64,000 bases of DNA from assembly GCA_032718475.1 (NCBI GenBank), contig JAUCBJ010002472.1, positions 29,121 to 93,120 of the forward strand. Direction: 5' to 3'. This document shows, in pieces, positions 42,846-54,800 of the stretch. Source of the DNA: Nemertoderma westbladi (Eukaryota; Xenacoelomorpha; Nemertodermatida; Nemertodermatidae). Position 1 is the first letter of the stretch; the number at the start of each line of letters is the position of its first letter. The translations under genes were made by a program, and so were the position numbers. The notes under the pieces are model-generated. The model saw only the letters and a program-made list of their open reading frames with translations. It was not told the DNA's origin and did no database searches.

Positions 42846-45800
42846 CTTGCCTTCGGCACATCTACTGCCATCCACAGAATACAATGAGACTTGTGGTACT
42901 TGATACACTTCGTTAGAGTAATGACAATAATTGTCAGCATCGAAAAGATCTTCAAAACTGAAGTCGAAGAATGTGGGACTTAGTTTGCTGCCTTTCCTCG
43001 TACAAAAGGCGTTACCGCATTTCGCATCTTCTTCACTGAAAAGGTAAAATATGTTATGTGATACAATATGCCTACACTAATTAGTGAACGTATATAAATT
43101 ATTTTTTTTATTTTAATAATATATCATTTATATGGAACATACTCGTCACATGGAATATAATGGGTTATGTCAGATTCGTCTACAACGAAATCACAACTTC
43201 CCCACATTCCACCATCTCCATAGTTGTTGTAATCATAGCAACCAAGTTCATCTGATCTACCACCTGCAAAACATTTAATAAATCTTAATGTTATTAGAGC
43301 GGCATAATTTCGGTTGCGTTTTACAGATTGTTATTGACTGTTGGGAGGTAATGATGTCATAAATTGGGAGTTATTGACTGTTGGGAGGTAATGATGTCAT
43401 CAATTGGGAGTTATTGACTGTTGGGAGGTAATGATGTCATCAATTGGGAGTAATTGACTGTTGGGAGGTAATGATGTCATCAATTGGATGTTATTGACTG
43501 TTGGGAGGTAATGATGTCATCAATTGGGAGTTATTGACTGTTGGGAGGTAATGATCTCATCAATTGGATGTTATTGACTGTTGGCAGGTAATGATGTCAT
43601 CAATTTGGAGTTATGGACTGTTGGGAGGTAATGATGTCATCAATTGGGAGTTATTGACTGTTGGGAGGTAATGATATCATCAATTGGGACATTCCATTTC
43701 CAGGACGGCAAAATCCGATTTGGCATACTACTACTGGGTGAACCCAGGTTGGGGTAATTGTTGGGGAACGTATTTTGTTTATAGTTGTGCTAAGTTATAA
43801 TGCATATACAATAGTAGTTGTTGTAGTAGTAAGTATACTTACTGGTGTATCTGATATGTTATAATTATTGTAGAGGTGATGCTTATACTCGTTAATTATC
43901 ATAACATTATTTGTTTTACTGCCTCTGTACATTATATATTCTATATACAAACGGACTTTTAGAGAATAAAATAAGAGCCTATGTATTGAATGTATTGATA
44001 CGGCAGTACCATGGCTACAAAGGCGGCGACACAAGGTGTCGCTACACTACCTCCACAATCCTCCACTGCACTACGATATTAGAATAACTAATAGAATTCT
44101 ATTAAATCGCATCAGGGATCCCATTGAGAGACTGCTCCATGGAAATCAGAATGGGTTCCGTAAAGGTCGTGGGACCATGGAACCCATTTTGGCACTTAGA
44201 AGGATAATTGAAGAGTTATCAAAAAAGAAAGACAGGCATCTGGCTGTTATCTTTGTTGACTTATTCAAGGCCTTTGATGAAGTCTCCCGCTCACGTATGT
44301 TCAGCATACTGTATACGATGGTTCGACAACATTTGTGTCTACTGTTGATGGTGACACAGAACCATTTGAAGTGTTATGGGGCGAACTCTAGCGGGACACA
44401 CTTGCACCATTCTTGTTCATAGTTGTGGTTGACTATGTTCTACGCATGTCCTTAGATCATCATAATGATGATGGGGTAGTGATAACTCCACCTACTGGCT
44501 CCAGAAGTCGAGGAAATCCTGCCAAGTACCTAACTGATCTAGACTTTGCTGATGACTTAGGAGTACTCTCAGAATCACTAGAGGGAGCCCAACGGCTCCT
44601 CAGCTCATTAGAACATGCTGCTTCTAGTGTTGGTCTTTTTATTAACTCCAGAAAGACCAACATTTTGACAGTTAACTTTGAAAGTTCTCAGCAAGTCTCT
44701 GATCGGATGAGCATAAGCTCAAAGGATGGTATGCTTGAGCATGTGGACGACTTCTGTTACCTGGGATCATGGATCCGGAAGTCAGGTGAGGACCTTCGAA
44801 TACGTAAGGGAAAGGCATGGGCAGCCTTGAATAGGCTTTCCAGGATTTGGAAGTCACCGAGAATTAATCGGAAACTTAAGGTCCGAATATTTAGAGCAGC
44901 AGTAGTTCCAGTACTCCTCTATGGGAGTCCATGCTGGGCTCTAACTGCTGAGGACACCAAATCTCTGGATGGCACATTCACAAGAATGCTACGCCGGGTT
45001 CTTTGTGTCAAGTACAATGCACCAGACACTATATAACAAGCAGACAACCAACCAGACACTATATAACATTGGAGGTGTCTCATTGGTTCCCCCAAGCTTG
45101 ACACTAGAACAAAATCGCCTCCGCTTTGCAGGACATTGCTTTCGCCGTGAGGACCAGCCAATGCATAATCTTGTACTTTGGCAGCCTCATGGAGTGAATA
45201 AGCATGGTGGACAGCCCATGACTTTCTTGAGACGCATCTTAAAGGACACTGGCCTTGAAGATGCGGATGATCTAGCAAATGTCATGGGTGATAGGGAGTT
45301 GTGGCGGCGCAATTTTGTCGACAAGCCGGCACAGCATTCTTAAAAATGCAGCTGCAATGCAGCATGCCGATACTAGTACCTCCACAATCCTCCACTACAC
45401 TACCAAATCCAGTCCTATATTTAGTTCCGACACCAGTGGATGGTGATCTTATATTGGGACAGACATAAATGGAGGGGAATCTTCCACTAGCATCAAGATA
45501 CTGTATAATTCCTGAATAATTCCTCACCCATTGATATCACCATCAATTTTGACAGATGGGTAGGTCGAAGTCATATACCAACTGTTACCTGTATACCTTT
45601 GCAAGCGTCGTGTACATGGATCTTGTGAATTTGTGTGCAATTCTTGTTTGAAGTACTGGGATGCTACTATTATAGATCATTTTAAAAGCGACCCCATCGC
45701 CAATGCGGGTCTTACTCCAAGTGTAGGAGAGAGCATTCATGCGAGGAATCGGCAAAAATGAATGAAGAAATATACAGGTTAGTAAAGCACCTACCGAGGA

Positions 45801-48800
45801 AAGAAGATACAGTTAAAACATGCAAATAAATACAGGAAAATAACGCGGTCTTTGATATGCTTGTACTTAGTATAATTATACAGTTAATTATACAGTTAAT
45901 TTAGTTTATTGTTTTGTGTTAGAAATGACCGCCACTTTTTGACTATAACCTTAGCTAATATCCCTAAATAAATACCTGAAGTGGTCAACTTGTGGAATTA
46001 TTAATTTGAAAGGGAATTTCATCACAGCAAATCTGCAATTGGATATATGCCATCAGTCAACCCTCATGATGATGGCCTGATTAATACGATGGCAGCTTTA
46101 TCTATCATTTACCTGAGCCGCTAGCTGAATGGTTAAGGCGTCAGACTTCCAACCCGGACGTCACCAGTTCAATCCCACCTGGACATCATTGCCGACTTTG
46201 CAAAAGCTGTGCCCAACAAAAAGTTATAATAATAAGAAACCATTCATTCACCCATAACATCAATAATGAATTATAAATATACTGGTCGCATTTATCTAGG
46301 GGTGTAACTGTCCTACCTAAATTAGTAGTTATAGTGTATGATTAATCATTGTGGCCGTTATGGTTCATGGTTAATATACACTACCCTTTCATTGTAGTAG
46401 TAGCGAGTGGTTAAAGACGGCCAAGTACTGTCAGGTTGAGCACAGTGGCAGCATATGATGGTATTGACAGTTGGGACGCCATGAGGAGGTAAATTGCGGA
46501 CATACAAGGTATCAGATAGTATTTCCTGTCTATTTTTACCTGAGCCGCTAGCTGAATGGTTAGAGCGTCAGACTTCCAACCCGGAGGTCACCAGTTCGAT
46601 CCCACCTGGACGTCATTCCAGGTGGGATTTTATTATAATAATAAGAAACCACTCACCCATAACACCAATAATAAATTTTAAAAATCGAGAGATTTGGTAT
46701 CCTCAAAAGATTTCGAAGGTCTCTACAACCGGCATTACTGGCGAACTTAAAGGTTGGAGTACTGCCAAGTTGCCTGGATCTGTTACTGTGATTGGCTGTG
46801 TTTACTTTGGAAACAAAGTGGTAATAACTAGAGGTCATGATTGAAAAGACAAATCGGTACGGGGATTTCCATATATGACATCCCCTTCATTTAAGTTATT
46901 CACACCAGCTAATGTCACATATTTATACAGGGGTGATAAAGACAAACTCGATTCGCAACAGGCGACTGTGCTTAAAAGCCTTCAGTCAGAAGATGACTGT
47001 GAGGAGGTGCTTGTTGAAGGTCCATAAGATGATGAATCGAATTTTTGCACCAGCAGAACCATCCTTAAATTCTATTGCAGGCATGCCTAATCCATCATTC
47101 TTCAAATTAAGTAATATTGTATTTTATATATTCAAGGAGTGCAATTTGATAATTCAGATAAGCAAGGTATCACATGTTGAACTCTAACTATGGTTACCTC
47201 TCCGCTTTATATTGCACTACTGAAACTCATTTCGAAAGTAGTTTTGTAGATGTGGAGTAGGAATTTTAGAGATACAAAATACATTCATTACACCCTATAT
47301 AGTATCTAGTTATGGCAAACAAATTTGAATTTAAGCACCAACGTGGTCGTGGTCGTTATTGTATGCGTTATTTTTTATGTGTAAAATAATTCAACAACAG
47401 ACGGATTCGTGAGGGAATAATAGATAGGGAAACAATAATTACCAAAATAGTAGAAGGCACAGGTTCTATCACGACTTCGGCACCTTCCTTGTTTGCAGTA
47501 TCCTTCTACAGATTCACCTTCTACACCATCACAGGGTGTACCATCTGGGAGATTAGACTCTACAGCAACCTGTATAAAGTAATGAATTTCATTATCCAAA
47601 CTGTACTGTCTATAATATTTTACTGTATAAATTATGTGAAGAGTTTTATTGTCCTATTATTTATTACAAATTATATCAACTGTTATTATATCATGACATT
47701 AACTTCATATCGTCATTGACAATTAATATGAATAATAGCTTTTCAGTACCTCTGTAGTTTTCATGAGTGCTGCTGACACGTAGTCCCCCATCCTAATTTT
47801 ATAAAACTCAACAACATTTTAATCACATTTGAATCAGATTAATATATAATAAATATTTTCTAACCTGAGACTGGCATGTGAATTTCGAGCAAATATCAAC
47901 CCCAATGTTGTCATGGTATTTGTAAACTTCATATCCATCGGAGTAGAACTGACAGGTTCGTGGGTTGCAGCATAGATTATCTTCCTCTTGGCAAATATCC
48001 TTTTAATAAATAATTCTATATTATAGAATATATCCTTTTAGTTTTAATAAATAATTATCATACCAGGCAACCAATTCATGGAAAGAGTAACGACCGGATA
48101 TGATATATAACCAACTTAACTTGAAAGGGATACTGGCAGGGTAATGGATACCCTGCTGGTGGTATCTTAATTTAAGCCAGAATGATACAATTAGATCGGT
48201 TAGCGGTTGGAATATTACGATACACATCATTCATTAGCTAAAACTAATAAGTAAAAAATATTTATAATTATATGAAGGAACGTAAACTAAATCTAAACGA
48301 ATGAAATCCCGACTAAACGAAATCCCGACTAAACGAAATTCCGACTAAACGAAATCCCGACTAAACGAAATCCCGACTAAACGAAATCCCTGGCCTAATG
48401 CCTGAAGAAAATTTACTTTACTTTATGGACATTAATAAAATGAAATCCGATAGTAGTGTTTGCTTTTTATACTTGATGTGAATAATTGTAGTTGTCTAGT
48501 AAAGGATTACAATTATCCGAATAACTGATCCTTTGTAAATTACAGGCTGAAAAATCAAAGGTATCCAGGCTAATGTGGTCTCGATTCTGGGAATATGGTA
48601 CCCAACATTTATCAGATGAAACAACAATGGCCTATCGACTAAGTGGTATTTTTGTGTTCATAAGTTCTCCTGAACCTCCCCGCATCCCTTTCTTATAACG
48701 CATGATAATTTATAATAATTGTTAGTTAAATTGTTAATATGTGCTTGATAATGTGATAATTTGTTATAATAAACTAAATAAAGTGTTAATGAGGTGTAAA

Positions 48801-51800
48801 GTTGTAAAGTTAAAATGGATACAGTAGTCACGGCGCTTCTCCGCCTTGGATCCTTAAATGGTAGCTAAATGAGTATTAGTTTTCTCTGTGGAGTGAGTAT
48901 ACAGTAGTTATTGGGAGGACAGCACTGTCCTCCCAGCAACAGTGTCATTTTATAAATTTTTTTGTAATTTATCTGTATCTTTGTGTCAGGTTTGTTGGGA
49001 AAACCGAGATTTCGTGACTTTCCCTAAAATTTAATGAGCTATCCAACATAGCAGACGCCATTTACATGGCTTTGTTATTTTTCTTGCTGTGGTCCCTTCT
49101 TGGCACCCATCTCCAGAATTTGTCGTGCTAAAATTGTCTAAAGATTTATAATTTACTAAAATTAATTTATTTACGGTATATAGCGGTTTCTTTGGATACT
49201 GATCACGAGAATATAACTAAAATATAACATTCGAGATAATATTTGCTAATTTTAAATGTGCCCTCTGGAGCACGAAAAAAAACCAGTTAGTGCAAATATT
49301 ATTATTATTATTATTATCGTACATGAAACAATAACCTTACAATTATTGCACAGTACAGACCTAACTACAGACACTCTAGCACAAAAAAAATAATTAAAGT
49401 AAGTAGATTTAGAATAATAAACAAAATGTATGTTGTCAAATAAATATAATATCGCACGAAAGAAAGAATAATTGTAGTTAATATGCCGCTATAAATTCTA
49501 ACACTGAGCGCAAATCATCGTAACAGAAGGCATTAACCACAACATCACCAGACAAGATGTTACATAATTCAATACATACATTAACTCTCCAGTTATGACC
49601 TACTGGTATTCAAGAATAGGAAACACATCTGTTTAAAATATGTGGTGATACATATTACTTGGATTAGCAGCAACATTGTACTCATTAGCTATCCGTCTAA
49701 AATTTGTACCACACCGACTACGACAATCAAACAGTGTAAGATTTGCAAGAATACGCACTGGTAATTTTAAAGAGTCACGTAAAGTATTTGTAAATTTTAT
49801 AAACCGTTTGCACAACATAACACGTGGATGTTCAAAACGGACAAAATTTTCAACAATAAATCTGCGCTGCGCGCATTGTACGGCAGAGTCCAAACTATCC
49901 TAGCATTAATATTCCATGTCGTGTACATGGGGTGATTCCAGATCCCAAAGAGAGCTCCCATAAAAGCTTGTTGAATACAACCGCGGGAAATGTGTTACAA
50001 CCAGCCAGGTAGTGCAAAACTAAATGCCTGTCTGAGGTTCGCAAAGTTTACCAATGAATGCCCCACGTTTCTTCTCTATATCGCACACCAATGAACATTT
50101 AAAGTCAAGAGTGTTCTCAAGATGCAAAGTTTCCTCAACCCACGGTAGAGAGACTCCATTCACTACAATATTTACCGATTGAGGCGACCAAGTTTAAACA
50201 TTTAAACGGCACACATTTGGATTTACATTTATCAGTATCCGCATTAGTACTAATACTTGTAACTAAGTTGTAGCGTGAACAGAAGTGAGAAGACTTTACA
50301 AATGTTAACCATGAACTACAATCCAGCTACTGACGGATTTAGCAATAAAATATCGTCAGCATAAACGAGTCTCCCATAAAGTACTGATCCGATATGGCAC
50401 CCAACCCCAGAAGATTTCATTGAATAATTAACATATTTATCACTACACAGAACAATTGACGGAGAAATGATAGATCCCTGTCGGACGCCATTAGTAATAG
50501 AAAACACGGACGAAGAAACGGAATTCCAATTAATAGAGGACATAATGAAAAATCACCACAAAATCAATTTTATGTCCAAATGGCGGGTTTTCTGGGATGC
50601 TGGTCACGAAAAAGACACTGGAATATATCGTACATTGTTGATTAGGGCATTTTGTGATATGTGTGAATGTGCCATACGAAAAATACAAGTAGCACCAATT
50701 TGATAATCAAAAATCATTACCAAATCACCTGATTTTTAGATTTTTTCTGGGACGCTAATCACGAATATGACACTCAAAAATATCGTATTATCCAACCAAA
50801 TTAGATTTTTGCTGTTTGAAATTTTCTGCTACTTGTATTTTTTCGTCCCATCTGAATAGCACCAAAAATGATAGTTGCATTACCACGAATGATTTTTAAC
50901 AAGTTGTATCGTAATCAGGGACTTTGAAAACTAGTATAGCTTCAGAATTACCAAACCAAAGGTAAAATTTAACAGTATATCATTTTGTGCTACTTGTACT
51001 TTTTCGTTCTGGGGCACCATAATGGCACCAAAATTGGCTTTGCATATACCATAAATATTTACAACTAGTTTCATCGTGATCAGCGACCTCGAAAACCCGT
51101 ATACGTTCAAAATTATCAAACCAACTATCTTTCAGCCACAGTTTGGATGGATTTTTAACATATTTCGAAACGCTAGGATCGATTTTGTCAATGGAGGTCA
51201 AACATTTTTCCAGTTTCCAAATTCAGATATAGTATTATAGGTTGAGTAAAAAAGTTGTCCCAATTCACATTCAGGAAGTCCTATGTATGCAAACCACCCC
51301 ACGTGCCAAACCTCACTGGTCTCCCATACTTTAACTAAAACTTATATTCGTGGTCAAGAGAGTGAATGATGTATAAGAAAGTGTGTGAGTAGTTAAAACT
51401 AACTCCAACATACAACGATTATATCAAGGATAACTTAGGCCACACGTATTTTAAATTAGCATGGGAGCTAGACTAATAGGCCAAGCCAGATACATCATAA
51501 TTTAGGTTTGTTTTCCACAAATTCTGATCTAAACCATTGTTGGTTTTTTTGAAGCAGTTGGTTGAGTAGTCATTCAGAAAAATTCTTTCAATTTTGGAGT
51601 TAACAAGAAGACCAACACTAGAAGCTTCCTGTTCTTATGAGCTGAGGAGTTATTCGGCTCCCTCTAGTGGTTCTGAGTGTACTCCTAAGTCATCAGCAAA
51701 GTCTAGAACAGTTAGGTACTTGGCTGGATTTCCTCGACTTCCGGAGCCAGTAGGTGGAGTTACCATCAGCCCATCACCATTATGATGATCTAAGGACATG

Positions 51801-54800
51801 CATAGAACATTCATTGTCAACCACAATTATGAATAGGAATGGTGCAAGTTTGTCACCTTAGAGGATTTTCCATATCACTTCAAACAGATCTGTGCACCAT
51901 TAAAAGTAGACACAAATGTCGTTGAACCATCGTGTACTGATCTGATTGCTGCAAAATTTCATCAGGAATCCCATATAATGAAAGTATGCTGAACATACGT
52001 GAGCGAGAGACTCAATCAAAGGCCTTGAAGACAACAAAGATAACAGCCAGATATGTGTCTTTCTTTTTTGATAAATCTCTTCAATTATCCTTCGAAGTGA
52101 CAAAATGGGCTCCATGGTCCCACGAAACTTTACGTAACCCATTCTGATTTCCACATAGCAGTCTTGTATAGCTTTGCAGCAATCGAGATCACTAAGATTC
52201 CCCAAAAAGATCCATAGCGTTAGGTCGCCCTTTTTGGGAACTGGAATGTAATTTGTTTTTCACTATATTTTGTTCTTGTGATTAATAGCGATAATTAATC
52301 ACAAGAACAAAATAATATTTTGTTCATTATATATATTATAGTGAAAAACAAATTACATTCCAGTTCCCAAAAAGGCGACCTAACACTATGGATCTTTTTG
52401 GGGAACGTTGATTTTGACATGATTATGGTGCCGAGCCATAATCTATTTACTTTAATTTACTTTTCTTGTCGTAGATTTCTTGTCTGTCATTCTTACTGCC
52501 ACTCTTTGTCTTACATTTTACTGTTATGCAAATGAAAGTTTTTTTTTTATGCCGCCGACTTATTTCGCATTAATTTGCTACAGTTTCAATGAATAAATAA
52601 TAATAAGTGCTGATGACTTAGAAGTCTCAGAATCACTAGAGGGAGCCCAACGGCTCCCAAGCCCAACGGTTCCCGATCCCAACGGCTCCCGAGCCCAATG
52701 GCTCCCGAGCCCAACGGCTCCCGAGCCCAACGGCTCCCGAGCCCAACGGCTCCCGATCCCAACGGCTCCGAGCCCAATGGCTCCCGAGCCCAATGGCTCC
52801 CGAGCCCAATGGCTCCCGAGCCCAACGGCTCCCGAGCCCAATGGCTCCCGAGCCCAATGGCTCCCGAGCCCAATGGCTCCCGAGCCCAATGGCTCCCGAG
52901 CCCAATGGCTCCCGAGCCCAATGGCTCCCGAGCCCAATGGCTCCCGAGCCCAATGGCTCCCGAGCCCAATGGCTCCCGAGCCCAATGTCTCCCGAGCCCA
53001 ACGGCTCCCGAGCCCAACGGCTCCCGAGCCCAACGGCTCCCGAGCCCAACGGCTCCCGAGCCCAACGGCTCCCGAGCCCAACGGCTCCCGAGCCCAACGG
53101 CTCCCGAGCCCAACGGCTCCCGAGCCCAACGGCTCCCGAGCCCAACGGCTCCCGAGCCCAACGGCTCCCGAGCCCAACGGCTCCCGAGCCCGACGGCTCC
53201 CGAGCCCGACGGCTCCCGAGCCCGACGGCTCCCGAGCCCGACGGCTCCCGAGCCCGACGGCTCCCGAGCCCAACGGCTCCCGAGCCCAACGGCTCCCGAG
53301 CCCAACGGCTCCCGAGCCCAATGGCTCCCGAACCCAAAGGCTCCCGAGCGCAACTGCTCCCAAGCCCAACGGCTCCCGAACCCAACGGCTCCCGAGCCCA
53401 ACGGCTCCCGAGCCCAACGGCTCCCGAGCCCATGGCTCCAGAGCCCAACGGCTCCCGAGCCCAACGGCTCCCGAGCCCAACGGCTCCCGAGCCCAACGGC
53501 TCCCGAGCCCAACGGCTCCCGAGCCCAACGGCTCCCGAGCCCAACGGCTCCCGAGCCCAAGAAGACCATAATTTCGACAGTTAACTTTGAAAATCCTCAG
53601 GAAATGTCTGATAGTATAAGCTCAAATGATGGTATGCTTGAGCATGTAGACAACTTCCGTTACCTCTGGGATAATGGATCCGGAAGTCAGACCATCAAAT
53701 ACGTAACGGAAAGGCATGGGCAACAACATTGAATGGGCTTCCCAGGATTTGGAAGTCACACATAATTGATCGGAAACTTAAGTTCTCATTATTTAGAGCA
53801 GCAGTAGTCCAGTACTCACACATCTCCAATCAGACACTATATAACATTGGAGGTGTCTCATTGGTTCCCCCCTAGCTTGATAATGAACTAAGTCGCCTCT
53901 GAACACTTGAACAAAGCTGCAATTTTGTTGATAAGCCGGAATAGCATTCTTAATGCACGCTCCATTGGAGCATGCCAATTGTGGATTGCATGGTTGTGGC
54001 AAATTTTTTCAAGCCAGCATAGCATCTCAATGTGCAACTTCAATGCAGCTGGCTGATTATAGTAGTAGTAGTGGTATCCGGAATTAGGTCATTCAAAAAG
54101 CCACAACATAATGTAAGATAATAATAACATTGTTTTGAAAATTACTGTCTAACATTATCTGTTCAACATTATCAATATTAACAGGTATTATTATTTCGAC
54201 GTTACTGTGTACATTATGAGCTCGTTCCTATGAAAAATAGAAAATAAAAATATCTGCATATTGTTCCCTATAGTCGATATAGTCTGTCTAAGACGTCAAT
54301 TGAATCATTTCTAAGCAACAGCTAATAAATGACAGACGTTGCTATGAAAAAGGTATCCGTTGCTATGTTTAAGGGTCTGTAAAAAAATTTCCCCACGGCG
54401 AAATTTTTTCAGGGCATTTTTCTGAATGACTACTCAACCAACTGCTCAAAAAAACCAACAATGGTTTATATCAGAATTTTTGGGCAAAAAAATATACATC
54501 GCTCAGCCTATAAGGCCTTAACCCTATTAGTACCGGGTTATAAAATGTTGTACAAATACCGGGGGGGAGGGGGGTCATATTGACCCCCCCCCCCCCCCCC
54601 CCCTCTAAAATCTACAAATTTTTACGAAAACGTCTGATTTTTTGTTTGTACGTAGGTATCACTAGTCTGGATCCGTACGAAAAAAAAAAATTTCGAAAAA
54701 ATGTACTGGGGTGGTTATATTGCAGCACCAAAATTACAAGTAGTGCACAATTTTCACAAAATTTGAAAGTTACATTTTTCGGCTAATTGTATTTCAATAC

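Noticed and set aside
45400-45527. Coding exon on the minus strand beside the LINE-A copy
   Set aside because: The frame runs across the target-site duplication and into LINE-A sequence; no family resemblance was seen.
52578-53732. Repeat-protein genes of 260-344 residues on both strands
   Set aside because: They are shadows of the 16-bp repeat, present in several frames on both strands, flanked by LINE-A sequence, with no independent start or domain.
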